In this document: positions 18,176-26,521 of the stretch, piece by piece
How positions within the stretch are numbered: position 1 is the first letter of the stretch
Layout of the letters: every line of letters starts with the position of its first letter
Origin: Deinococcus seoulensis
GTDB lineage: Bacteria; Deinococcota; Deinococci; Deinococcales; Deinococcaceae
DNA: 64,000 nt
Direction: 5' to 3'
Assembly: GCF_014648115.1 (NCBI RefSeq)
Contig: NZ_BMQM01000008.1
Coordinates: 1 to 64,000, forward strand
Program-made: the position numbers and the translations under genes
Notes under the pieces: model-generated
The model's input: the letters and a program-made list of their open reading frames with translations, nothing else
The model's database searches: none
Told to the model about the DNA's origin: nothing

Positions 18176-18699
18176 TGGGCCGCTCCGGCGGTGCCTGCAC
18201 CCTGAGCGGACTGCCCGGCCACGTCCTGAATGGCCGCCACGATCTGCGGGTACGCCGCGCAGCGGCACAGGTTGCCGCTCATGAACTCGCGGATGGCGTC
18301 CGCGTTCCCGGCCTGCGCCTGCTCCACGCACGCCACGGCACTCATGATCTGGCCCGGCGTGCAGTACCCGCACTGGAAGGCGTCATGCTCGATGAACGCC
18401 GCCTGCATCGGGTGCAGTTCCCCGCCCGCCGGAGCGAGGCCCTCGATGGTCGTGACCTCGCGGCCCTCGCAGCTCAGGGCCAGCGTCAGGCAACTCAGGT
18501 GCGTCTGACCGCCGACATGCACGGTGCACGCACCGCACTGCCCGTGATCGCAGCCTTTCTTCGTGCCGGTCAGGTGCAGCCGCTCACGCAGCACGTCCAG
18601 CAGGGTCGCCTGCACGGGAACATGGACTTCCTGCCGCTCGCCGTTCACCGTGAACGTAAGAGCCCGGTCGGCGCCGGGCGGGGTGATGCTCTGGGACAT
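18172..18699 (-). CDS. Molybdenum hydroxylase [2Fe-2S] subunit (PaoA-like)
   Basis: A 175-residue two-cluster ferredoxin subunit. The plant-type cluster uses C50, C55, C58 (CDHGQCGAC) and C70; the C-terminal cluster uses C110, C113, C145 and C147. E. coli PaoA carries a Tat signal; here the N-terminus MSQSITPPGADRALTF has none, so the complex is predicted to be cytosolic. The ATG at 18699 has GGAGG 7 bases upstream. It is the first gene of the operon and hands electrons from the Moco subunit to FAD. Confidence 0.88.
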   Translation of the reverse strand: MSQSITPPGADRALTFTVNGERQEVHVPVQATLLDVLRERLHLTGTKKGCDHGQCGACTVHVGGQTHLSCLTLALSCEGREVTTIEGLAPAGGELHPMQAAFIEHDAFQCGYCTPGQIMSAVACVEQAQAGNADAIREFMSGNLCRCAAYPQIVAAIQDVAGQSAQGAGTAGAAQ

Positions 18700-18981
18700 G
18701 GGGGTTCCTCCGACCCCCACGCTAAACGCCGCCCGCAGGGGCCGGAACCGGCGGGCATTCAGCCGGTGTTAACGCACGCCCGGCAGCCCCCGTTTCCGGC
18801 CGGACGTGTCACCAATGGTGCGGACACTGTTCGGGCGCCAGAGGGGAAAAGCCTGGAACACGTCTTCTGTAACGCCATTCCGGCTCACCCCCTCCCAACC
18901 TCCCCCCTCAAGGGGGAGGGGTAAACACTGCCTGTTCATCGCTGGTCTGCCCTGAAGTGATGAACCTGTCCTCACCATTGG
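18700..18981. other. Intergenic region upstream of the molybdenum hydroxylase operon
   Basis: No gene is seen. It must contain the operon promoter, but I cannot pick out a convincing -10/-35 pair. A short palindromic block CCTCCCCCCTCAAGGGGGAG near 18900-18922 resembles the R2 repeats. The MITE-like copy C follows immediately. Confidence 0.5.
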
Positions 18982-18984
18982 TCA

Positions 18985-19140
18985 TACGGACTGCCGTTTA
19001 TTTCGCCCTCCACCCGGGACAGCGCCGCCCCCGCCAACTCCACGTCCGGCGCCCGCTTCGGCTCCTCCTCGCTCTGCGGCGCAGCTCTACGAGTCCGCTC
19101 GGACCCAGCGGCTTTGTAAGCCATTCAACCGGAGTCCGTG
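18985..19140 (-). repeat. MITE-like dispersed repeat, copy C (156 bp, long form)
   Basis: Begins TACGGACTGCCGTTTATTTCG and ends CCGGAGTCCGTG, where the last A of the usual CCGTA has become G. It is flanked by TCA on both sides (18982-18984 and 19141-19143), and the right-hand TCA is the complement of the trpD stop codon TGA. The internal hairpin is more decayed than in copies F and H. Confidence 0.85.
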
Positions 19141-20148
19141 TCAGCTGCCGCGCGTGCGGGCCGCGTAGCGTTGCAGCACGTCCCAGCCTGCCCCGCTGCT
19201 CATGACCTCGCGGGCCAGTGCCACCCCGGCGCGGATGGAGTCGGCGGCGCCCGCCGTGCGCAGGGCCGCCCCGGCGTTCAGCGCCACGATGTCCCGCTGG
19301 GCGGGCGTGCCGCCGCCGGTCAGCAGGGCGCGGGTGATCTGCGCGTTCTCGTCGGGCGAGCCGCCCACGATCGCCTCTCTGGGGTGCAGGTCCACGCCGA
19401 CCTCCTCGGGGTGCAGGGTCCGGTCGATGATCTCACCGTCCCGCAGGCCCGAGACGGTGTTCACGCCACTGACCGTGAATTCGTCCAGGCCGTCGCCGTA
19501 CACGACGGTCGCGCCGCCCGCGCCGAGCAGGCGCAGCACCTCGGCCAGCGTGCGCGTCAGTTCGGGCCGGAACACGCCCACCACCAGGTGCGTCGCGCCC
19601 GCCGGGTTGCTGAGTGGCCCCAGGATGTTGAACACCGTCCTGGCCGCCAGGTCCGAGCGGACGGCCGCCGCGTGCCGCAGGGCCGGGTGGTAGTTGCGGG
19701 CGAACATGAACCCGATGCCCAGGGTGTTCACGGCGTCCGCCACGACCTCCGGGCTGGCGTCCAGGTTCACGCCCAGCGCTTCGAGCACGTCGGCACTGCC
19801 GGCGCGGCTGCTCGCGGCGCGGTTGCCGTGCTTGGCGACCGGCACGCCCGCGCCCGCCACCACGAACGCCGTCGTGGTGCTGATGTTGAAGGTGTGCGCG
19901 CCGTCGCCGCCGGTGCCGACCACGTCCAGCAGGACCGGGCGGGGGGTGACGTTCACGCGCACCGCGTTCTCCCGCATGGCCTGCGCGAAGCCCGCGATCT
20001 CCTCGGCCGTCTCGCCGCGTACCCGCAGGGCTGCCAGGGCCGCCGCGAGCCGCACGCCGCTCATGTCGCCCTCCATGACCTCGCGCATGAACGCCGCCGC
20101 GTCCTCCTGCGACAGCCGCTCGCCGTTCATCAGTCTGGCGTGCATCAT
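19141..20148 (-). CDS. trpD: Anthranilate phosphoribosyltransferase
   Basis: A 335-residue enzyme that joins anthranilate to PRPP, the second step of tryptophan synthesis. The PRPP-binding GTGGD is at 78-82, KHGNR at 106-110, and the helical N-terminal domain is complete. Its ATG at 20148 overlaps the trpG stop (ATGA), so trpG and trpD are translationally coupled; a second ATG at 20145 is possible. The stop codon TGA is exactly the TCA triplet that flanks MITE-like copy C, so the repeat abuts the gene without truncating it. Length is normal for the family. Confidence 0.94.
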   Translation of the reverse strand: MMHARLMNGERLSQEDAAAFMREVMEGDMSGVRLAAALAALRVRGETAEEIAGFAQAMRENAVRVNVTPRPVLLDVVGTGGDGAHTFNISTTTAFVVAGAGVPVAKHGNRAASSRAGSADVLEALGVNLDASPEVVADAVNTLGIGFMFARNYHPALRHAAAVRSDLAARTVFNILGPLSNPAGATHLVVGVFRPELTRTLAEVLRLLGAGGATVVYGDGLDEFTVSGVNTVSGLRDGEIIDRTLHPEEVGVDLHPREAIVGGSPDENAQITRALLTGGGTPAQRDIVALNAGAALRTAGAADSIRAGVALAREVMSSGAGWDVLQRYAARTRGS

Positions 20149-20810
20149 GCGCCTGCCCCCGTCACCCGCGCGGCCCGCGCCGAGTGGAACGCGCGCACTT
20201 CCGCCAGGAAATTCCGGATCATGTCCATGCCGCCCTCCGTGGCGATGCTCTCCGGGTGGAACTGCACGCCGAACACCGGGAATTCACGGTGCCGCAGCGC
20301 CATCACCACCTCCTCGTCCGGGTCGGTCGTCCAGGCGGTCGCCACCAGTTCCGGCGGCAGGTCCCGCACCACCAGCGAGTGGTACCGCGTGACCGTCACC
20401 CCGTCCCGCAGACCCGCGAACAGCCCGGACCCGTCGTGCCGCACGGGGCTGGTCTTGCCGTGGACCGGCAGGACCGCGCGGCCCACCTGCGCCCCGAACG
20501 CCTCCCCGATACTCTGGTGGCCCAGGCACACGCCCAGCGTCGGCACGCTCGGCCCCAACTCGCGGATCACGGCCACGCTCTGTCCCGCCTCGGTGGGCGT
20601 GCACGGGCCGGGCGACACCACGATCGCGTCCGGGTTCAGGGTGCGCACCTCGTCCAGCGTGAACGCGTCGTTGCGCCACACGGTCAGGTCCGCGCCCAGC
20701 TCCCCGAAATACTGCACGAGGTTGTACGTGAACGAGTCGTAATTGTCGATCAGCAGGATGCGGGGCGCGGGGTGCGGGGTTTGGAGCGTGGGAACAGCGG
20801 GGGTGGTCAT
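20145..20810 (-). CDS. trpG: Anthranilate synthase glutamine amidotransferase subunit
   Basis: A 221-residue class I glutamine amidotransferase that supplies ammonia to TrpE. The triad is visible: Cys95 in GVCLGH, His185 and Glu187 in FHPES. NYDSFTYNLVQY near 23-34 is the usual N-terminal signature of TrpG/PabA. The ATG at 20810 has AAAGGA 8 bases upstream; a longer open frame upstream has no support. It sits 154 bp downstream of trpE and overlaps trpD by 4 bases. As elsewhere, it might also serve p-aminobenzoate synthesis, since no separate pabA is seen here. Confidence 0.93.
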   Translation of the reverse strand: MTTPAVPTLQTPHPAPRILLIDNYDSFTYNLVQYFGELGADLTVWRNDAFTLDEVRTLNPDAIVVSPGPCTPTEAGQSVAVIRELGPSVPTLGVCLGHQSIGEAFGAQVGRAVLPVHGKTSPVRHDGSGLFAGLRDGVTVTRYHSLVVRDLPPELVATAWTTDPDEEVVMALRHREFPVFGVQFHPESIATEGGMDMIRNFLAEVRAFHSARAARVTGAGA

Positions 20811-20964
20811 CGTGAGTGTCCTTTCATGCACGCGGAGCGGGTGTCCGGGTAGGTGACGGCACGGGAGTTTCGGCACTGAAGCTTGGGCACGGCAGCTCAG
20901 GCAGTTCGGGACGGTGGGCGCCTGAACGGCCGGGCCGGGTGGTGGGCCACTCCCGACTCCGCAC

Positions 20965-22398
20965 TCACAGCCCTCCGGCGGCCAGTTCGACGGCGCGCAT
21001 GAGGGCGGCGGCCTTGTTACGGGTTTCGAGTTCCTCGCTGGCGGGGTCGCTGTCGGCGACGACGCCCGCTCCGGCCTGGATGTGAACCTGCCCGCCCGTG
21101 ATGACCATGGTGCGCAGCGTCAGGGCCATGTCCATGCTGCCGTCGAGGGCGATGTAGCCAAAAGATCCGCCGTAGGGGCCGCGGCGGGTGGGTTCGAGTT
21201 CGTCGATGATTTCCATGGCGCGGATCTTGGGTGCGCCGCTGACGGTGCCCATGGGTTGCACGCTGGCCAGCGCGTGCAGGGGCGTCTGGTCGTCCCGGAG
21301 GGTACCGGTGACGCTGGAGACGATGTGCATGACGTGGCTGTACCGTTCGATGGTGAAGGCGTCGTGCACGCGGACGCTGCCGTACCGGCTGACCCGGCCG
21401 AGGTCGTTGCGGCCCAGGTCGACGAGCATGAGGTGTTCGGCGCGTTCCTTCTCGTCGGCCAGGAGTTCGGCGGCCTGGGCGTTGTCGTGTTCGGGGGTGG
21501 TGCCGCGCGTGCGGGTGCCGGCGATGGGGCGGGTAGTGACCGTGCGGCCGTCGCTGGCCAGCAGGCTCTCGGGACTGCTGGCGACCAGCGTGACCGGCCC
21601 GAGTTGCAGGTACCCGAGGTACGGGCTGGGGTTCACGCGGCGCAGCGCCCGGTACAGCGCGAACGGGTGCAGGTCACCCAGGGGCGCGCTGAAACGCTGG
21701 CTGGGCACCACCTGGAAGATGTCTCCGGCGCGGATGTAGTCCAGGGCGCGGTTCACGGCGTCGCGGTAGGTGTCGGGCGTGAAGTTGCTGGTGAAGGTGG
21801 GGGCGGGCGTGGGGTTCTGGCCCGGCACGTAGGGCAGCGGACCGCGCAGGCGCTGCACGAGCGCGGCGACCTCGGCGTCGGCGTCGGCCTGCTGCGGGGC
21901 GGTGGCGACGGCGATCAGGCGGTGCTTGAGGTGGTCGAAGATGACCATGCCGCGCGGCGCGATGAAGCACGCGTCGGGCACGCCCAGTTCGTCCGGGTTG
22001 CTGTCCGGCAGGGTCTCGTACGCGCGGATCAGGTCGTACGCGGCGTACCCGACGGCCCCGCCGATCAGGGCAGGCAGTCCGGCCGGGACGGGGGCGGGGC
22101 GGGTGGCGGCGGCGTACAGGTGCGCCAGGGGGTCGGGCACGGGGCCGTCGTGCGTGCCGAAGGTGCCGCTACTGGTGACGTGCGTGCCGCGCGCCTCGAA
22201 ACGGCCCTGTTCGCCCACGCCGATGAACGAGTACCGGCCGAGGGTCTCGCCCGCCTCGACGCTCTCGAGGAGGAAGGCGACGGGTTCGCCCTGCGCGGCT
22301 TTCAGGTACGCGGTGACGGGCGTGTCGAGGTCGGCGTTGAGTTCCTGCGCGGCGACGGCCAGCGCGTGCGGGGTGCGGGGGTGGGTGGGGTTCGTCAT
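20965..22398 (-). CDS. trpE: Anthranilate synthase component I
   Basis: A 477-residue chorismate-utilising enzyme that makes anthranilate from chorismate with ammonia from TrpG. The C-terminal chorismate-binding domain shows IAGTRTRG, DEKERAEHLMLVDLGRNDLG and GAPKIRAMEIIDELE, all canonical. A LLESVE motif at about 43-48 is the tryptophan feedback site seen in allosteric TrpE. The ATG has AGGAG 4 bases upstream. The gene is preceded by a transcribed leader of about 170 bases holding a Trp-rich peptide and a strong hairpin, so expression is probably attenuated when tryptophan is plentiful. Confidence 0.95.
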   Translation of the reverse strand: MTNPTHPRTPHALAVAAQELNADLDTPVTAYLKAAQGEPVAFLLESVEAGETLGRYSFIGVGEQGRFEARGTHVTSSGTFGTHDGPVPDPLAHLYAAATRPAPVPAGLPALIGGAVGYAAYDLIRAYETLPDSNPDELGVPDACFIAPRGMVIFDHLKHRLIAVATAPQQADADAEVAALVQRLRGPLPYVPGQNPTPAPTFTSNFTPDTYRDAVNRALDYIRAGDIFQVVPSQRFSAPLGDLHPFALYRALRRVNPSPYLGYLQLGPVTLVASSPESLLASDGRTVTTRPIAGTRTRGTTPEHDNAQAAELLADEKERAEHLMLVDLGRNDLGRVSRYGSVRVHDAFTIERYSHVMHIVSSVTGTLRDDQTPLHALASVQPMGTVSGAPKIRAMEIIDELEPTRRGPYGGSFGYIALDGSMDMALTLRTMVITGGQVHIQAGAGVVADSDPASEELETRNKAAALMRAVELAAGGL

Positions 22399-22461
22399 GA
22401 CGCTCCTGGGGGTCGCCGCCGGGGGCCGGGTGGCCGGGTGAGGTGGGGTGGGCCGTACAGA

Positions 22462-22498
22462 GAACGCGCCCGGTGGAGTGATCCACCTGGGCGCGTTC
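22462..22498 (-). terminator. trp attenuator hairpin (3:4 stem)
   Basis: On the minus strand GAACGCGCCC (22498-22489) pairs with GGGCGCGTTC (22471-22462), and inside it GGTGGA (22487-22482) pairs with TCCACC (22477-22472): a 16-bp stem with one bulged base and a 4-base loop. It lies between the leader peptide and trpE. No U-tract follows, so it may act as an imperfect terminator or need a factor. The strand reading GCCCAGG (22492-22486) can instead pair with CCTGGGC (22530-22524) in the leader, which would break this stem. Confidence 0.7.
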
Positions 22499-22519
22499 CG
22501 TGCGGGAACAGCAGACGTG

Positions 22520-22567
22520 TCAAGCCCAGGGAAAACCGGGCCACCACCACTTGCCGTTCGCGTTCAT
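22520..22567 (-). CDS. trpL: trp operon leader peptide (15 residues, four Trp)
   Basis: The frame codes MNANGKWWWPGFPWA followed by TGA: four tryptophans in fifteen codons, three of them consecutive. It starts 7 bases after a TATGCT box with a -35-like TTGAGT, so it is the first thing translated on the transcript, probably leaderless. A ribosome stalled at the UGG run would free the CCUGGGC segment at its 3' end to pair with the 5' arm of the downstream hairpin, the logic of classical trp attenuation. It is too short for standard gene callers. Confidence 0.82.
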   Translation of the reverse strand: MNANGKWWWPGFPWA

Positions 22568-22574
22568 GCGGCGC

Positions 22575-22604
22575 AGCATAGCGCCCCGGCCGGGCGGGAC
22601 TCAA
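22575..22604 (-). promoter_or_regulatory. trp operon promoter TTGAGT-18-TATGCT
   Basis: On the minus strand TTGAGT (22604-22599) and TATGCT (22580-22575) are 18 bp apart, and the -10 box ends 7 bases before the leader-peptide ATG at 22567. This places the transcription start at or beside that ATG. Confidence 0.7.
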
Positions 22605-22657
22605 GCGGGGCGCGGGGGCCGGTCTACACCGCCCGGCCCGTCGGTGGGTGCGTCTCA

Positions 22658-22792
22658 TACGGACTCCGATTGAATGGGCGGCAAAGCCCGTTGGGTCCGA
22701 GCGGATGCGAGCAGGAGAAAAACGGGTTCCGGACGTGGAGCTGGCAATCCGGTGAAGTTCCGGATTGTTGGCGAAACAAACGGCAGTCCGTA
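22658..22792 (+). repeat. MITE-like dispersed repeat, copy D (135 bp)
   Basis: Begins TACGGACTCCGATTGAATGG and ends CGGCAGTCCGTA. TCA direct repeats flank it (22655-22657 and 22793-22795); the right-hand one is the complement of the helicase stop codon. The internal stem reads CAATCCGG pairing with CCGGATTG, a different sequence from copies F and H but equally well paired. Confidence 0.88.
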
Positions 22793-25700
22793 TCACCGCC
22801 GGACCAGCACGTCCGGGCGGGTCAGGTCGCCGCCGACCCCGTCATCGTCGGCCCTGTCTTCATCGGCCCTGTCTCCGTCCGCCCCATCTTCATCGGTCCC
22901 GTCTTCCAGCGGCGCGAACAGGCGGTCCAGGTCGGCGGTGGTCAGTTGCGTGGCGTCGCTCAGGCCGCCGTCCAGGATGCCGCGCGCCAGACTGGCCTTG
23001 CGTGCCTGCAGGTCCAGGATGCGTTCCTCGACGCTGCCCGCCGCGATCAGCTTGTACACGAACACCGGTTTGTCCTGCCCGATACGGTACGCGCGGTCGG
23101 TCGCCTGATCCTCGGCGGCCGGGTTCCACCACGGGTCGTAGTGGATGACCGTGTCGGCCGCCGTGAGGTTCAGGCCGACCCCGCCGGCCTTCAGGGTGAT
23201 CAGGAACACGTGCGTCCGGCCGCTCTGGAACGCCTCGATCTGACTCTGGCGGTCCTGGGTGCTGCCCGTGATCATGGAGTACGGAATGCGCTGCTCGCGC
23301 AGCCAGTCTTCCAGGTGGCCCAGCAGCGTGGCGAACCCGCTGAAGATCAGCACGCGGCGGCCCTCCTCGACCATCTGCGGCAGGTTGGTGCTCAGCCACT
23401 CGAATTTCGCGTTGCCTTCCACGCTGCGCGCCGCGTCCAGTTTCACGAGGCGCGGGTCCGTGACGGCCTGACGGAGTTTCAGCAGGGCGTCCAGGATGGC
23501 GATGGTGCTGCGTGACAGGCCCCGGGCGCGCAGTTCCTCCCGCACGCGGGTCTCGGTGGTGACGCGCACCGTCTCGTACAGGTCCCGCTGGTCGCCGTCC
23601 AGCGTGACGCGGACCGGAATCTCGGTCTTGGGCGGCAGTTCGCGCGCCACGTCGCGTTTCTCGCGGCGCAGGATGAACGGCCGGACCCGCGCGGCCAGCG
23701 CGGCGCGGCGGCCCGCCTCACCGCGCTTCTCGATGGGCGTGCGGTACAGCTCCCGGAAGGTCTTCTCGTCGTGCAGCAGGCCCGGCGCCAGGAAGTTGAA
23801 CTGCGACCACAGCTCGCCCAGGTGGTTTTCCAGCGGCGTGCCGGTCAGCGCCAGCCGGTGCCGGGCGTTCAGGGCGCCCGCCGCCTTGGCCGCCGCGGTG
23901 CGGGCGTTCTTGATGTTCTGCGCCTCGTCCAGGATCACCAGGTGGTAGTTGAACGCGCCCAGTTCGTCGATGTCGCGCGGCAGCAGCGGGTACGTGGTCA
24001 GCACCAGGTCGTGCTGCGGAATCTGTGGGAACAGCGCGCGGCGGTCCTTGCCGTGCAGCGTCAGCACCCGCAGGTCCGGCGCGAACTTCGCCGCTTCGGC
24101 CTGCCAGTTCCCGATCACGCTGGTCGGCGCGACCACCAGACTGGGCCGGTCCGCGCGGCCCGACGCCTGCTCGACCAGCAGGTGCGCCAGGGTCATGACG
24201 GTCTTGCCCAGGCCCATGTCGTCGGCGAGGATGCCGCCCATGCCGTACTCGCGCAGGAATTGCAGCCACGCGAGGCCCTGACGCTGATAGGGTCGCAGGT
24301 CGGCGTTCAGGTTGGCGGGCGGGGTGACGTCGCGGATGCCGTTGAAATCCCGGAGTTTGCGCCCCAGTTCCAGCAGGCGTTCCGCGCCCAGCCAGCGGGC
24401 CTGCACGGCCTCTTCGAGTTGCGCGACGCGGGCGGCGTCCAGCAGCGGCAGGCGCAGCGGGCCGGGCGGCAGGTCACGCAGGTTGAGTTCGACCAGCACG
24501 CCCAGGATGGCGCGGATGCGTCCGGCGGGCAGGGCGACGCGGCGGCCGTCGTCGAGGGCGGCGTGCAGGGTCTCGGTGTCGTCCAGTTCGGCCAGCGCCT
24601 CGGGCGTGAACAATCCCGGCTGGCGGGCGATCAGGTCCGCCAGGACCGGGATCAGGCTGATGCGGGTGCCGTCCACGACGATGCCGAGGTCCAGCGTGAA
24701 CCAGCCGCCGAAGGAGTCGTTCGTCTCGCCGTACCAGTCGGTGATCTCGGCGAAGTTCAGCGGGAAGTCCGGGTGGACGTGCACGGCCACGCCCTGCGCT
24801 TCGAGGTCGGCGCGGCCCTGGCGCATGAAGTCCATCCAGGCGTCCTCTTCACCCAGGGTCAGCAGGCTGCCCGGTTCGGGCACGGTGACGTGGTACGCGT
24901 CTGCAAGTGCTTCCTCGACCCGCATGAATCCGGCGAGGGCGACGGCGTGTTCGGCGTCCCGTTCGGCGTCCCGGTCGCGGGCCACGCGGGTCAGGACGCC
25001 GTCGCGGTACACGGTGGGTCCGGCGCCGCCCTCGGCGTGCGCGTCCGGGACGGTCATTCCGGCGTAGGCGTGCCGCAGGTGCGCGGTGGGCAGCGTGGTG
25101 GGTTCCGGGCGCATGCCGGGGGTGTGGTGCGTGGCGGGCACGGCACTCAGGTGCAGTTGCGGGGTGTACGGCAGGCGTTCCTCGCGCACGCGCACGGTCT
25201 GCGGGATGGGCAGGTTCAGCCCCGAAGCGGTGATGGCGTGCGCCAGCGCCACCGCCTGCGCGGGCGGCAGGACCGGGCCGGTCAGGAACCGGGCGACCTG
25301 ATCGGGGGGCGTGTCGGTCTGCACGCGGCACAGCAGCGTGGCGGGTGTGGGCGCGGCCCGGCGGCGCGACTGCGGCCCGGCGGCCCCTGACTGGGCCGTA
25401 CCCGACTGGGCCGTACCGGGCTGGCTGTCCAGGGCGGGGCGCTGCACGGCCCAGGGGCGCGGGGTGGGCAGGATCACGGTGTCCGGGGCGTCCGGGACGT
25501 GCAGGGTGGGCGTCTGCGCGCCGCGCGCGTCGGACATCCAGGCGAGATGCCCGTGCAGGTCCGGGCCGCGCGTGAGGAGCGTGTCCGGGCGTTCCCAGCA
25601 CAGACGGCCGGCTTCGAGCATGCTCTCGATCAGCAGGTCGGCGGCCGGGTGGTCACCCAGGACGTGCAGTTCGTCCTGCCAGCGGCCGGGTTCGTGCGTG

Positions 25701-26317
25701 GCGGTCGTGGCGACGTCCAGCAGGCGCAGCAGGTGCGTGTCGCGCCGCACGAAGGCGGGCGCGCTGGCGAGGTTGCGGGGCAGCGAGTACCGTTCGGCGC
25801 CGCTCAGGTCCGGCAGGTCTCCGCGCAGCGGCACGCGCGTGAGTTGCACGGCCACGCGGCGCGTGCCGCCGACGCTGGTGCCGGGCGGCAGGAAGCGCAG
25901 CACGTACCGCAGCTCGAACTGCCGCCCACGGGCGGGCGCGCGGACTTCCGTGAACGACGCCAGCCACTGCTGCGTGCGGGCGTCCAGGGGTTCCTCGGTG
26001 GGCGGGGCGTCACCGGCGGGTTCGGTGGGTGCGGGGCGCGGCCCGTCGGGCGGGTCGGTCGCCAGGACCAGCGCGGCCACGTGGCGGCAGCGGTACCGGC
26101 CGCAGGTACAGGAACTGCCGCGCAGTTGCGGGTCCGGTGGGGGCAGCAGGTCCACGGTGGCGTGGTAGGCCTGCCCGGCGTCCATGACGGTCGCCTCGGC
26201 GTGCCAGCCGGCGTCGGTCCAGTGGCGCGTGACGTCCTGCACGCTCTCCTCGCGCAGCGAGAGGCCCTGCGCGGCCGTGTCGAGCGCGAAACCCGGCGGC
26301 AGGCGGCTGAGCTTCAC
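22793..26317 (-). CDS. SNF2/RapA-family helicase-like ATPase with SWIM zinc finger
   Basis: A 1174-residue SWI2/SNF2 ATPase. A SWIM finger (C70, C72, C77, H79; CTCGRYRCRH) opens the protein, followed by a long middle region and the two RecA-like lobes from about residue 670: DDMGLGKT near 705 (motif I), LDEAQN near 797 (motif II), LTGTPLENH (motif III), and the DRAYRIGQ helicase C-terminal motif near 1075. Bacterial members of this architecture are thought to remodel DNA- or RNA-polymerase complexes; the specific role is unknown. The last 35 residues are an acidic Asp-rich tail made of short repeats. Start is GTG at 26317. The stop codon TGA coincides with the TCA flank of MITE-like copy D. 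Confidence 0.88.
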   Translation of the reverse strand: MKLSRLPPGFALDTAAQGLSLREESVQDVTRHWTDAGWHAEATVMDAGQAYHATVDLLPPPDPQLRGSSCTCGRYRCRHVAALVLATDPPDGPRPAPTEPAGDAPPTEEPLDARTQQWLASFTEVRAPARGRQFELRYVLRFLPPGTSVGGTRRVAVQLTRVPLRGDLPDLSGAERYSLPRNLASAPAFVRRDTHLLRLLDVATTATHEPGRWQDELHVLGDHPAADLLIESMLEAGRLCWERPDTLLTRGPDLHGHLAWMSDARGAQTPTLHVPDAPDTVILPTPRPWAVQRPALDSQPGTAQSGTAQSGAAGPQSRRRAAPTPATLLCRVQTDTPPDQVARFLTGPVLPPAQAVALAHAITASGLNLPIPQTVRVREERLPYTPQLHLSAVPATHHTPGMRPEPTTLPTAHLRHAYAGMTVPDAHAEGGAGPTVYRDGVLTRVARDRDAERDAEHAVALAGFMRVEEALADAYHVTVPEPGSLLTLGEEDAWMDFMRQGRADLEAQGVAVHVHPDFPLNFAEITDWYGETNDSFGGWFTLDLGIVVDGTRISLIPVLADLIARQPGLFTPEALAELDDTETLHAALDDGRRVALPAGRIRAILGVLVELNLRDLPPGPLRLPLLDAARVAQLEEAVQARWLGAERLLELGRKLRDFNGIRDVTPPANLNADLRPYQRQGLAWLQFLREYGMGGILADDMGLGKTVMTLAHLLVEQASGRADRPSLVVAPTSVIGNWQAEAAKFAPDLRVLTLHGKDRRALFPQIPQHDLVLTTYPLLPRDIDELGAFNYHLVILDEAQNIKNARTAAAKAAGALNARHRLALTGTPLENHLGELWSQFNFLAPGLLHDEKTFRELYRTPIEKRGEAGRRAALAARVRPFILRREKRDVARELPPKTEIPVRVTLDGDQRDLYETVRVTTETRVREELRARGLSRSTIAILDALLKLRQAVTDPRLVKLDAARSVEGNAKFEWLSTNLPQMVEEGRRVLIFSGFATLLGHLEDWLREQRIPYSMITGSTQDRQSQIEAFQSGRTHVFLITLKAGGVGLNLTAADTVIHYDPWWNPAAEDQATDRAYRIGQDKPVFVYKLIAAGSVEERILDLQARKASLARGILDGGLSDATQLTTADLDRLFAPLEDGTDEDGADGDRADEDRADDDGVGGDLTRPDVLVRR

Positions 26318-26471
26318 GGCTTCACCCGGCGGGGCGGGTGCCCGGCGGGGCCGCCCAGTTCAGGCGTCCGGCGGCCGGGCCGGAACGGGAAGGACTGAAC
26401 GCCAGTAACAAACACGCTCTCCAGTCTAGCGCGAGCCTGCCCAGAACGAAGCTGCACACCGACACGAAACG

Positions 26472-26494
26472 CGCGCCCGCTCTGAACGGGCGCG
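26472..26494 (-). terminator. Probable terminator after the sugar-dehydrogenase-like gene
   Basis: CGCGCCCG (26472-26479) pairs with CGGGCGCG (26487-26494) around a 7-base loop; on the minus strand the stem is followed shortly by GCGTTTCG. It sits 27 bases beyond the stop of the gene at 26522, within the space before the helicase gene. The T run is weak. Confidence 0.5.
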
Positions 26495-26521
26495 GGCAGC
26501 GGGGCAGGGCAGCGGGGCAGA

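Noticed and set aside
17156..18373. A 405-residue version of the molybdenum hydroxylase FAD subunit
   Set aside because: The extra N-terminus is antisense-like Arg/Gly-rich sequence inside the 2Fe-2S gene. The GTG at 18175 overlapping that gene's stop is the expected operon junction.
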